From the NCBI GenBank assembly GCA_029561455.1, contig JAKQIY010000047.1:312332-376331 (forward strand): a stretch of 64,000 nucleotides of DNA, given 5' to 3'. This DNA is from a bacterium. Lineage in GTDB: Bacteria > Zhuqueibacterota > Zhuqueibacteria > Residuimicrobiales > Krinioviventaceae. Within the stretch, counting starts at the first letter, position 1, and each line of letters starts with the position of its first letter. The position numbers and the translations under genes were made by a program. Shown in pieces: positions 45,831 to 54,297 of this stretch. Below the pieces are notes generated by a model. It was not told where the DNA came from and ran no database searches. It saw nothing but the letters and a program-made list of their open reading frames with translations.

Positions 45831-46114
45831 GACTGTGTGAAAAAAAAAGAAAATGCCAGGTTGTTAGCGCTTGGAAGTAGCTCAGATTCTACTGGAATCG
45901 GAGTGCAGTCCCTTTATGGACTGTGGCCGCCGCAGGTGGCCTATAAAAGTTTTATGATTTGAATAAAAACATCTATTTGAATATCATAAAGTTTTTATGT
46001 ACTAATCTTCGAGTTTTCTTGTTTCAGATGGTATTTGGGCTTGCGGCCTAACGCATCGCATAAAGGCGATGCACTCCATTTTTTACATCAAAATTTTTGG
46101 TTTTCACACAGTCT
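45831..46114. mobile_element. 285-bp-type MITE, copy 2 (inverted relative to copy 1)
   Basis: Ends AGACTGTGTGAAAA and TTTTCACACAGTCT as at 10230-10514, but the interior is in the opposite orientation. The interior includes CCTTTATGGACTGTGGCCGC and GCGGCCTAACGCATCGC. Flanks share only a TCCT-like motif, so no clear target duplication. Confidence 0.8.
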
Positions 46115-46135
46115 GTCCTGATTAGAAACGAGTGT

Positions 46136-46349
46136 GGGGCTGTATCAAAAGTCCCCAAAAGTAGACTAGAATACAAATTTGAGTAAAAAAACCTTTCATG
46201 TCATTCCGAGGAGCGATGCGACGAGGAATCTTTCGTATTTAATATATTGTAAAAACCAGATTTCTCGCTTCGCTCGAAATGACAAGTTTGTTTTGAGTGC
46301 TATATGTTTTAAATGACTTTATGTAAATTGGGGCTTTTGATACAGCCCC
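46136..46349. mobile_element. 214-bp MITE with GGGGCTGTATCAAAAG ends
   Basis: Terminal inverted repeats are GGGGCTGTATCAAAAGTCCCC and its inverse GGGGCTTTTGATACAGCCCC (one mismatch). The ends resemble those of IS1182-type elements. Inside is the widely dispersed palindrome TCATTCCGAGGAGCGA...TCGCTCGAAATGACA. It lies only 21 bp from the previous MITE. No target duplication was identified. Confidence 0.7.
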
Positions 46350-46450
46350 AAGTAGTTATTTTATTTTTAATATGATCTCTGCATTTCAAATCAGAGATTT
46401 TGTTCATGCGGGTTCCCAATCGGGAGATTGGTAACCCGCAGCATAAGCGC

Positions 46451-47767
46451 TTATTGCAAAAGCAACATTTTGCGCGAAACCAGCAGGTTCGGCGCTTCCA
46501 GTTTACAGAAATACACGCCGCTTTCCAGGTTGGTTGCATTGAAGGTGATCGAGTGGTCGCCTGAAGGCAGACTGCCGTTCAACAGGGTTTGCACTTCTTT
46601 GCCAAGAATATTGTAGACTTTTAGTGTAACATGCTCGGCGGCCGGTAACTGGAAATTAATAATTGTCGATGGATTGAACGGGTTGGGGTAAACATGCAGC
46701 GCCGGAACCGGCAGCGCCATACCGTGATGGTCTTTGATACCCGTAGAACCGTTTTTGGTGATCACCACATCGCCGCTATCCGGAATGGCGTCGAACTGCA
46801 CAAAATCCGTGGTATCGGTATCGATGATTGTGTAGGCAGCCGGTTTGCCGTTCTGGGTCACCGTGGCGGCTGCCCAACCCGCCGGCAGCGGACGCCGGAT
46901 AGTGACGGGGTAGGTAAAAATCGTGTCGTTCAATGTATCGGTTACCTGTACGGTGATGGTAGTATCCTGAACGGACAGTTCCGAAACCGATAAAGCATTG
47001 CGTTCTTTGATATAGCGGACAACATTGCCAAATGTTTCTATCCACAGATCATTTTGATTGGCATTGATATATTCCAGGGTTTCACGCAGCACGGTCGATG
47101 ATAACGGGGAATAGCCGCCGTCGCCGTCGATGCCATGCAGCAGGAATACGCACCAGCCTTTGGTTTTTATTGCTGAATTGAACCTGGTAATAAAATTATC
47201 GGTGGTTTTTATAGAACCCAGGTCGCCGCATATAATTGAACTGATGCCGTAAAAGTCCGATGGACTTTTCGATACAATAGACCCGGAGCAAACCCGTCCG
47301 GCCTCGTAAAATTGCTGCATAATGGCTTTTTTAGCGCCGGCGCAATACGGATAGGCATGGGTTATACATTGTTCGCCCGGTATTTGGGCAATAATATCTT
47401 CCTTGCAGGTTTTTAATTCCCAGGTTTGCAGGGAATCGTTCAACGAGCTAAAATTTGTATGGGTCACGGAGTGGCTGGCGATTTCGTGGCCGTTTTGCGC
47501 TGCGCTCTGCAATTTATCCCAATGCAGATCCGGCCAGGTGGGACTGGTTACGGTGAACATGGTCAGTTTAAAACCAAACTCATCGAACATGGGAATGGCA
47601 ATGGCAAACTGGTTGGCGCAGCCGTCGTCAAAAGTAAAAGTGACTGCGCTGGCGCGGAATCCCTGCCAGGTTCCAACCTGGTAAGGTTCCGCAATGGTCT
47701 GCGAAAATGCTGAAACCGAAACTAACAACATACATAAAACTGTTACCAAACTGAAATGTGCTTTCAT
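46451..47767 (-). CDS. Secreted polysaccharide deacetylase (CE4/NodB) with T9SS-type C-terminal domain
   Basis: 438 aa. A signal peptide (MKAHFSLVTVLCMLLVSVSAFS) is followed by the NodB domain with VTFTFDDG (catalytic and metal Asp), HEIASHSVTH (metal His pair), HAYPYCAG and CVFLLHGIDGDGG, then a beta-domain and a sorting domain (HVYPNPFNPSTIINFQLP ... VSRKMLLLQ). CE4 enzymes remove N- or O-acetyl groups from chitin-like, xylan or peptidoglycan substrates. The Y-P-Y-C loop in place of R-P-P-Y/F-G suggests a divergent substrate. GAGGAAAG precedes the ATG. Monocistronic. Confidence 0.9.
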   Translation of the reverse strand: MKAHFSLVTVLCMLLVSVSAFSQTIAEPYQVGTWQGFRASAVTFTFDDGCANQFAIAIPMFDEFGFKLTMFTVTSPTWPDLHWDKLQSAAQNGHEIASHSVTHTNFSSLNDSLQTWELKTCKEDIIAQIPGEQCITHAYPYCAGAKKAIMQQFYEAGRVCSGSIVSKSPSDFYGISSIICGDLGSIKTTDNFITRFNSAIKTKGWCVFLLHGIDGDGGYSPLSSTVLRETLEYINANQNDLWIETFGNVVRYIKERNALSVSELSVQDTTITVQVTDTLNDTIFTYPVTIRRPLPAGWAAATVTQNGKPAAYTIIDTDTTDFVQFDAIPDSGDVVITKNGSTGIKDHHGMALPVPALHVYPNPFNPSTIINFQLPAAEHVTLKVYNILGKEVQTLLNGSLPSGDHSITFNATNLESGVYFCKLEAPNLLVSRKMLLLQ

Positions 47768-47983
47768 AATCTTTCCTCTTCTTTACTTTCATCTCCCGAA
47801 TAACCGGATAATCCGGACATACAATTATTCCGGTCATTACAATTCACTCTTGATGATTTTAGCACTTTTCAGGGACAAATACAAGAAATTTCAGAACAAA
47901 TTTGCTATGGAAAACCAGACAGGCAGCATTTTCCAATTGTTTATAACCTGGTACCAAGCCTCTGGCTCTGCCGGAGAAAAAGC

Positions 47984-48006
47984 GTTGGGCCACAGGCCCA
48001 ACCTAC
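47984..48006. repeat. GTAG-tagged REP hairpin, identical copy at 55175
   Basis: In reverse it begins GTAGGTTGGGCCTGTGGCCC. The full 23 bases are identical to 55175-55197. Around it (47945-48035) are pieces of the CCAAGCCGGAGAC-type repeats found beside the second RAYT. Confidence 0.65.
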
Positions 48007-48046
48007 GCACTGTCCACCAAGCCGGAGACCCGGCATGGGAACATCC

Positions 48047-48886
48047 TTACTCCGTCACCACCGTATAAACTACCGCCGTTTCCGCCCGCTCGGAGACCGG
48101 TATAGCGGACAACCATTGCGCCAGGCTGGTAACCGCCATTCTGGGCGTCCCCAGCGCTCCAAAGCCACTGCCGGGTTTGCTATCATCGCCAAAAGACAGT
48201 TTTTCCCGTGTGGCAATAACCTTGATCATTTCCGCATCCGTTTTATGCCCGGCAAGATTGACGACCCGGAAATGCAGACCGGCATTCCGGTCGGGTGCCG
48301 ATGGGATTTCTACAGTTGTGTTTGCCTGGATAAAATTATCATCGCGGAAACGGTTCGGGAACAGGATATACACCGAATCGTTCGCCGCCAGGCATAATAC
48401 GGTAATATAACACTCTTTAGTCGACTGGATATTGATTATCACCTCATCGCCGGACTGGTATACGGCGCGATTGAGGGCGGTGGTCACGGTAAAATAGAGG
48501 TCCGGTTTTTCGGTAACGGTAACCACACGCGCATTCATGGTCAGCCGCAGCGCGATAACCGGGGGACTGGCCGGATTCTCTGCGGGTATTGTCTCATATT
48601 TCCAGGAATGATCTTTTTCCTCGACCACATTCCCATACGAAACGGAATGGATGAAATCCCCGGCCATGACAAAATTATGCACCAGCGTTTCGGCCTGCAA
48701 ATTAACGCCGCAAACCTGCTCAATGGCATCGAGTCTTGCCCGCCGCAGGGCAATGACCTGCGCTTCTTCGTTGGTAATATTCTGCAGCAACGCTTCGCCG
48801 CTACACTGCACCCACTCGCCTTGCTGACATAAAAGCGGGGTTGTTATTAGCATCAAGCCAACTATTGTCCTGATTGATCGCAGCAT
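48047..48886 (-). CDS. Secreted protein with LPP20-like and DUF4384-like domains
   Basis: 279 aa. Signal peptide MLRSIRTIVGLMLITTPLLC. The first domain (about 25-110: VQCSGEALLQNITNEEAQVIALRRARLDAIEQVCG) resembles the FlgT-N/LPP20 fold. The second (about 115-240: DLYFTVTTALNRAVYQSGDEVIINIQSTKECYITVLCL, VYILFPN) resembles DUF4384, a beta-domain often encoded with caspase-like peptidases. It is 21 bp downstream of the caspase gene on the same strand with AAGGA before the ATG, so the two form an operon. It may be a partner or substrate of that peptidase. Function otherwise unknown. Confidence 0.72.
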   Translation of the reverse strand: MLRSIRTIVGLMLITTPLLCQQGEWVQCSGEALLQNITNEEAQVIALRRARLDAIEQVCGVNLQAETLVHNFVMAGDFIHSVSYGNVVEEKDHSWKYETIPAENPASPPVIALRLTMNARVVTVTEKPDLYFTVTTALNRAVYQSGDEVIINIQSTKECYITVLCLAANDSVYILFPNRFRDDNFIQANTTVEIPSAPDRNAGLHFRVVNLAGHKTDAEMIKVIATREKLSFGDDSKPGSGFGALGTPRMAVTSLAQWLSAIPVSERAETAVVYTVVTE

Positions 48887-48907
48887 AAAATCCTTGTCTA
48901 CTTTCGG

Positions 48908-50227
48908 TTAATAGCGGCAAACCACGCCATTTAAATCCCCTTTGATCACCGGGGTTTGCTCACGACCGTATAGCCGCCTGGCCATATACGGCACATTTTC
49001 ATTGATAAAAGTATTCATTTCACTAACCGTAACTTGCCGGTCGCGATTGGCATCCGCCTCGCCGCGGATGGCGCGTAAAAAATAATAGGTAAACAGCGAA
49101 TGATTGCCGTCCGGGTACCAACTGGCTACCTGGTCGCTGGAGGCGCTGGTGAACAGGTTGAACTTTTCGCCAAATACCGGCATAGCAACGTCGATGTAAA
49201 CGGGACTGGCATTTTTGATGAGCATGCCCTGCTGCGAGCCGCCGGAAAAACAGGCGTCCAGCACAATGGTTATGGATTTAGCCGGTAACTTGTCCAGGTT
49301 CTGGTAAAATATATCCAGCGGATAGCCGTCAATCTGCACATAATTAGGATCGCTGTTGGACGGCATAAAATAGGCTTTTTTGTTATTCATATCCGGCGCG
49401 CCGTGGCCGCTGTAATAGATAAACACATCGGACTTGCCGGCCTTGACCCAGTTATAGAGCTTGCCTTCCACCACTTCACGGGTGCCGAAGATGCGCTCAA
49501 AATCCGCCTTGCCGGCGTTTTCAACATAGAGAATATTACTCTCCCGGTAGCCCAGCATGTTGACCAGGTACTTTTTCATCGTCGCCGCATCCTGCACGGC
49601 GTATTCTACATCCGGCATATCGGGATTTGGATAATTGCGGTTGCCAATGACCACGGCAATCGCGTCGAGGTTCGACCACGCAGTTTTGGGAATGGCCTGA
49701 TCGACATCGACAAAAAGGGGCTGGGCGGTTTCATTCCCCTGACCGGAAATCTGGAATACCAAACGGGCTGGTTCGGTTGCCAATCCGGATTTTTTATCAA
49801 TTGCCTTTACTTCATAAGTAATAGAACCGGACGGCAGTTGCTTATCCCAGTTCATGCTTGCCTTGTAAGTACCTATTTCTCCGGGCCCGACTTTATCCAT
49901 CAACTTGACCGATATGCGTGGAGTTGGAGCCCAGCTTGAACTGATGGCAATTTCCAGTTTTGGCTCAATGACACCCTGGCTGCTTTTATTTATTACCAGA
50001 ACTTTAATTGCAGCGGATTCCCCTGCGGATAAAGTATTATCCCCGGAAGGATCGGAATAATACAGGCTGCATTCCATTTCCGCACTACTGGAAATGACCG
50101 GCGTCTTTTCAGTAATACCAGAAATTTTGCCCGGTTCGCTGATAGCCCGGGATTTGTTTTGCGCCAGAGCCAAAGGCGCTGTAATGCAAATCATTAAAAG
50201 TAAAATATACAGTATATTTCTTTTCAA
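48908..50227 (-). CDS. Secreted caspase-family (C14) peptidase
   Basis: 439 aa from a TTG start at 50227, chosen because GAGGAG lies 8 bases upstream and it opens the signal peptide (KRNILYILLLMICITAPLALA); the longer ORF reads into repeat DNA. An N-terminal beta-domain of about 150 residues (LYYSDPSGDNTLSAGESAAIKVLVINKS) is followed by the caspase domain: AVVIGNRNYPN, the catalytic His in FIYYSGHGAP, the catalytic Cys in VLDACFSGG and SASSDQVASWY. An EF-hand-like loop (GEADANRDRQVTVSEMN) could bind calcium. Bacterial metacaspase-like enzymes cleave after Arg/Lys or Asp; this one would act outside the cytoplasm. The DUF4384-like gene follows. Confidence 0.88.
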   Translation of the reverse strand: MKRNILYILLLMICITAPLALAQNKSRAISEPGKISGITEKTPVISSSAEMECSLYYSDPSGDNTLSAGESAAIKVLVINKSSQGVIEPKLEIAISSSWAPTPRISVKLMDKVGPGEIGTYKASMNWDKQLPSGSITYEVKAIDKKSGLATEPARLVFQISGQGNETAQPLFVDVDQAIPKTAWSNLDAIAVVIGNRNYPNPDMPDVEYAVQDAATMKKYLVNMLGYRESNILYVENAGKADFERIFGTREVVEGKLYNWVKAGKSDVFIYYSGHGAPDMNNKKAYFMPSNSDPNYVQIDGYPLDIFYQNLDKLPAKSITIVLDACFSGGSQQGMLIKNASPVYIDVAMPVFGEKFNLFTSASSDQVASWYPDGNHSLFTYYFLRAIRGEADANRDRQVTVSEMNTFINENVPYMARRLYGREQTPVIKGDLNGVVCRY

Positions 50228-50274
50228 CTTTTTACTCCTCAATAATTCTTGTACCGAACCGCCGGCTTGCGACT

Positions 50275-50614
50275 GTGCATAAACTGGTTCCAAGTCTCTG
50301 GCTTGGAACCCCAAACTCCGGCTCCGCCGGGAAAGACTGTAAACGAGCCAACTTCTATACTATCAGCAGCTTTGTAGCTGCTTCCTGCGGCTCCGGCTCT
50401 GCCGGGATACTAAAAACGTTACTATGTAATATTAAAGCAACTTCTTATCATGGTTCTTCTCTTTCAGCTTTTCAGCCGGAGGCTGAAATTCCTACGCGCC
50501 AAGCCGGAGACTTGGCGCGAGGACTCTGGCAACCTGGTTCCAAGCCTCTGGTTCCTGGTTCCAAGCCTCCGGCTTGGAATCCCGAAGTACCGGCTCTGCC
50601 GGAAGGCTGTGAAA
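50275..50614. repeat. Palindromic repeat cluster, left side of RAYT-2
   Basis: Series of short hairpins: GGTTCCAAG...CTTGGAACC, CCGGCTCCGCCGG, CAGCCGGAGGCTG, GCGCCAAGCC...GGCGCG and CCGGCTCTGCCGG. The same units, in related order, lie on the other side of the RAYT gene and at 55021. They are presumably REPs mobilised by RAYT-2. Confidence 0.8.
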
Positions 50615-51148
50615 TCAAGTTATAATTTCAATTGGTAATAATCCTTTTCCTTCTGTATAATCTTTATAACTCGAATAACACCAATGGGCAGGGTCTTCTA
50701 TATATCCTCGCTTTACAGGATTATAATGAATGTACTCTAATTTTTGTATTAATACCTCTTCATTAAATATCATCTGCGGATGATCACCCTCTTGCCATAC
50801 CTGGTATTCCTGTTCTGTTTTGTGTTTTAGTTTGTTTAATTTAAATTGCGACAGTAACCAGTTATTCGAATTCTTTTCACAAAAATCAATAATTGATCGG
50901 GCTGTAAAGGATTTGAATAAACCAATTTCCTTTATTAAATGCTCGCCGGTTGCAATGCCATGCAAATGGTTCTCCATGAGAACATAACCATGCAAGGTAA
51001 TACGTTTATTTTGAATGAGAAACAACAATGAATCCAACACTATCTGCGCTAATTGCGGATTCCCGAAAACGGGTATCCAGTTAACCACTGTACATGTTAT
51101 AAAATATGGATAATTACTATCATATACCTTATACCTGCTTCTTGCCAT
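50615..51148 (-). CDS. REP-associated tyrosine transposase (RAYT), second type
   Basis: 177 aa. Y1 HUH-family motifs: YFITCTVVNWIPVF at the N terminus, the metal pair as YVLMENHLHGIA (His-Leu-His), KLEYIHYNPVKRGYI and WCYSSYKDY. It is clearly divergent from the RAYT at 4195 and sits in a different repeat family, so it is not its duplicate. GGAGGGG precedes the ATG. It lies between the caspase and FISUMP genes, and repeat clusters flank both sides. Confidence 0.92.
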   Translation of the reverse strand: MARSRYKVYDSNYPYFITCTVVNWIPVFGNPQLAQIVLDSLLFLIQNKRITLHGYVLMENHLHGIATGEHLIKEIGLFKSFTARSIIDFCEKNSNNWLLSQFKLNKLKHKTEQEYQVWQEGDHPQMIFNEEVLIQKLEYIHYNPVKRGYIEDPAHWCYSSYKDYTEGKGLLPIEIIT

Positions 51149-51159
51149 TTTCCCCTCCT

Positions 51160-51470
51160 CTAATTCTCAGCCGGAGGCTGTACCCTTGCGTGCCAAGCCG
51201 GAGACTTGGCACGAGGACTCCTGCAACCTGGTTCCAAGCCTCCGGCTTGGAATTTTACAGTCCCGGCTCCGCCGGAAGTCTGAAAAGGCTAATATGTAAT
51301 ATTTTTATTACTCCAAAACTCGGTTCTTCTCTTTCAGTTTTTCAGCCAGAGGCTGTACCTTTGCGTGCCAAGCCGGAGACTTGGCACGAGGATTCTTGGA
51401 ATGACCATTGTCGAGAACGAGCAAAAACCTTTTCTCGCCAAACCAGAGTCTTGGCACGAGAATTTCGCTG
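51160..51470. repeat. Palindromic repeat cluster, right side of RAYT-2
   Basis: Contains CAGCCGGAGGCTG, CCAAGCCGGAGACTTGG, CCAAGCCTCCGGCTTGG and CCGGCTCCGCCGG hairpins, matching the 50275 cluster. CTGAAAAGGCTAATATGTAA at 51281 recurs at 55063. Confidence 0.8.
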
Positions 51471-51477
51471 GGCACAC

Positions 51478-54288
51478 TCAATCTCTTACTAACCGTATAG
51501 AATAACCGTCGTAAATACTGTAGCTGTAACGGTACACGTTAAAAAAATCATAACCCAGTACCCGAAACCACGCGAGTCCATTACTGTCTTCTGTAGTTGA
51601 CCAAAAGCTGGCATTTCCGCCGATCCAGCAGAAACCACTAGGGCGGCTTGCACCTCTCCAACCACCTGGGCGCGCTGTAAAACCGCTTTCATTGGTGGCT
51701 CCTTTATTGGGACTAAGCCAGTGCGTTGTTCCGACCTCTTTCATCTTACCACCAGCAACAGCATCACCACCCAAATAATTAATAAGGGCTTGCCACTCTG
51801 CATCGCTTGGCACATGCCATCCAGCCGGTGCTAAATTGCGGTTATCATTGACTACATGCCAGTTATATAAAGCACCATATACAGCAGCATTAATATTGTT
51901 ATTGTCATAATAACAATACGCGCCTGTGCTAAAGTATTTCCATTCTGTATTATCTGTAATATTAGGAATAGGGTCTCCATTCCGATAATGAGTTACTCTT
52001 AAATTCTCCGCCATCCACCATTGATCACCAATTTTAACAGTTTGATAAGTATTCCCATCAATATCTATCACGGTACCAGTTTCAATAGCAGAGATGTTAA
52101 GTTGATGTGTTATAATATTTGCAAGGTTTTCGCTATCTTTCACTTCCAGTTTAACAGTTTTTGTTCCTTCTGAATTATACTGATGAGTAGCTGCTTTGGT
52201 TGTAGTGAATTCAGTATCCCAAACACCATCATTTTCCCAATCCCAGCGCACCTGTAAAACAGCGGGGGAATCTTCACTATCGGTACACCCGGAGGCGTCA
52301 AAAGTAAATAGTGTTTGTGTGGTTCCCGAGGCCGGGTCAACGGTAAATGAGGCTGTCGGGGCCGTATTGTTAATGATTGTATAGGCGCCGCCAGCAACTA
52401 CACTGGGAGCCCAGTCTGTTTTATAGGCCCGCGCTTTTATTGTCGTTGTAGTTGAAACAGGAATTGCTGTTGTATAGGTAGTTGATGATTGGGTCGGGTC
52501 CGCGCCATTAGTAGTGTAATAGATGACCGCGCCCGATGTGGCGCTGCTTATGGTGACATTCTGCGGGCCGGCAAATGTCCCCGGCAGGGGATTGAAAACG
52601 GGAGTGGCGACTGAACCGGTTATGGTGTATGTTCCGGTGGCAATACTGCTTGGCGTGGAGCCGGACTTGAACGCCCTGGCTTTAAAAGTTATTATCGTAT
52701 TCAAGGGGACAGTTAACGGTCCAGAATATTGTGTAGATGTTTCCGTTGGGTCGCTGCCGTTGGTGGTATAGCGTATAGTTGTCCCGGCTGTAGTGCAACT
52801 GATAGTCACATTCTGAGCGCTGGTATAGGTGCCGGGTGTTGGATTAAATGTCGGCGCAGCAATAGTGCCGGTTATGGTATACGTCCCGCTGGCAATAGCG
52901 CTGGAAGCCCAGTCCGTTTTAAATGCCCGCGCCTTTAAAGTTAAAGTAGAGTTAACAACAACCGGGGTTGTGTATCTGGTTGAGGTTTGCGTCGGTTCCG
53001 TACCGTCGGTTGTATAATAAATAGCCGCGCCGGCGGTAGCGCTGGTTATGGTAATATTCTGCGGGCCTGTAAACGTTCCGGGCAGAGGATTAAACACCGG
53101 TGCAGCAACCGTACCGGTTACAGTATAGGTTCCGGTAGCAATACTGCTGGGCGTGGAACCACTTTTGTAAGCCCTGGCTTTAAATGTTATTGTCGTATTT
53201 AACGGAACTGTCAAGGCTCCTGAATATAATGCCGAGGTTTCCGTCGGGTCACTGTTGTCGGTAGTATACCGTATCGTTACGCCGGTTGTTGTACAACTGA
53301 TAGTCACATTCCGGGCACTGGTATAAGTACCCGGGGCCGGGTCAAATGTGGGGGTGGCTACTGTTCCTGTTATGATATATGTTCCGCTGGTAATGCCGCT
53401 TGACGTCCATCCTTCTTTAAAAGCTTTTGCCTTTAAAAGCGTGGTAGTACTGATTATTATAGCTCCGGTATACCTGGTTGAGGTCTGGGTGGGGTCCGCG
53501 CCATTTATTGTATAATAGATTTCCGCACCGGAGGTCCCGCAAGTGATTGTTACATTTTGCGTACCGGAATAGGTTCCTTGTGGCGGATTAAACATTGGAT
53601 TTTCAACAATTTGCGGCGGGGTTTCAACAGTAAAAGAAAAAATATCGGACCAATCGCCCCAACTCCCCTGGCTGTCCTGGCAGCGTACCCGCCAGTAATA
53701 GGTATTATCGGACATGGTTTGCGTTGCCGTATAACCTGAAGCAGTTAACGCCGCTTGTTGAATGACCGGATTAACAAAGCTGTTGGACAGGGCTACAACC
53801 AGTTCATACTTGACTGCGCCGTTGACATCAGTCCAGTCAAATACGGGTGTAGTATCTTCGGTCGTATTGGCATTCGCCGGGCTTTGTAAATCCGGTTTGA
53901 ATTTTGTCCAGGTCATCGTAACCGGTGTTTCCTCGCCGGCGCGAATGCTAATACCGCTTTGGGCAAATCTGCCGATTATTTCTTCATTGCTATAGCCGTA
54001 AAGTAAAATCGAATAATTATCTGCCGCTTCAAGTTCAGTGATATGTACCTGAAAATTACCGTCTTGTTTTGTGGTGATTGTTTGATTGTATTTTGTTTTT
54101 GAACCCTGTTCAAGAACACATTTAATTGAATTCAACGTTGCATTGGTTTTTAGTAATCCGGGTTCGCTGCTACTGGTTTCAGGTTTTACAATCAAAGACC
54201 CCTTTTCAGGTTCAGGCTGAAACAGACCGCATTGCAGTAAATAAAAAAGTGATATAGTGAGTACCAAACAGATAATTCGTTTTAGCAT
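51478..54288 (-). CDS. FISUMP-domain lipoprotein with five chitobiase-C-like repeats and a PKD domain
   Basis: 936 aa. The N-terminal hydrophobic leader ends in LLQCGLF (possible lipobox), so it is probably anchored in a membrane and exposed at the surface. An N-terminal carboxypeptidase-like/Ig region (to about 225) is followed by five repeats of about 80 residues of the CHB_HEX_C type ('P-x-F-N-P-x-P-G-T-Y/F' ... 'YYT-N-G-A-D-P-T' ... 'SGTYTITG'). A PKD domain (APTASFTVDP...RWDWENDGVWD) and a C-terminal FISUMP domain follow (GNTYQTVKIGDQWWMAENL, APAGWHVPSDAEWQ, FWSTTEDSNG, YSIRLVRD). Such proteins bind carbohydrate or surfaces, but this is not proven. It starts 9 bp after its partner gene. 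Confidence 0.88.
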   Translation of the reverse strand: MLKRIICLVLTISLFYLLQCGLFQPEPEKGSLIVKPETSSSEPGLLKTNATLNSIKCVLEQGSKTKYNQTITTKQDGNFQVHITELEAADNYSILLYGYSNEEIIGRFAQSGISIRAGEETPVTMTWTKFKPDLQSPANANTTEDTTPVFDWTDVNGAVKYELVVALSNSFVNPVIQQAALTASGYTATQTMSDNTYYWRVRCQDSQGSWGDWSDIFSFTVETPPQIVENPMFNPPQGTYSGTQNVTITCGTSGAEIYYTINGADPTQTSTRYTGAIIISTTTLLKAKAFKEGWTSSGITSGTYIITGTVATPTFDPAPGTYTSARNVTISCTTTGVTIRYTTDNSDPTETSALYSGALTVPLNTTITFKARAYKSGSTPSSIATGTYTVTGTVAAPVFNPLPGTFTGPQNITITSATAGAAIYYTTDGTEPTQTSTRYTTPVVVNSTLTLKARAFKTDWASSAIASGTYTITGTIAAPTFNPTPGTYTSAQNVTISCTTAGTTIRYTTNGSDPTETSTQYSGPLTVPLNTIITFKARAFKSGSTPSSIATGTYTITGSVATPVFNPLPGTFAGPQNVTISSATSGAVIYYTTNGADPTQSSTTYTTAIPVSTTTTIKARAYKTDWAPSVVAGGAYTIINNTAPTASFTVDPASGTTQTLFTFDASGCTDSEDSPAVLQVRWDWENDGVWDTEFTTTKAATHQYNSEGTKTVKLEVKDSENLANIITHQLNISAIETGTVIDIDGNTYQTVKIGDQWWMAENLRVTHYRNGDPIPNITDNTEWKYFSTGAYCYYDNNNINAAVYGALYNWHVVNDNRNLAPAGWHVPSDAEWQALINYLGGDAVAGGKMKEVGTTHWLSPNKGATNESGFTARPGGWRGASRPSGFCWIGGNASFWSTTEDSNGLAWFRVLGYDFFNVYRYSYSIYDGYSIRLVRD

Positions 54289-54297
54289 AGTAAACCC

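Noticed and set aside
48047-50227. Caspase pair as a known cytoplasmic defence system
   Set aside because: Both proteins have signal peptides and there is no sensor, nucleotide-synthesis or transmembrane pore gene nearby.
50228-50314. Longer N terminus for the caspase
   Set aside because: It reads into repeat DNA; the TTG at 50227 has GAGGAG upstream and opens the signal peptide.
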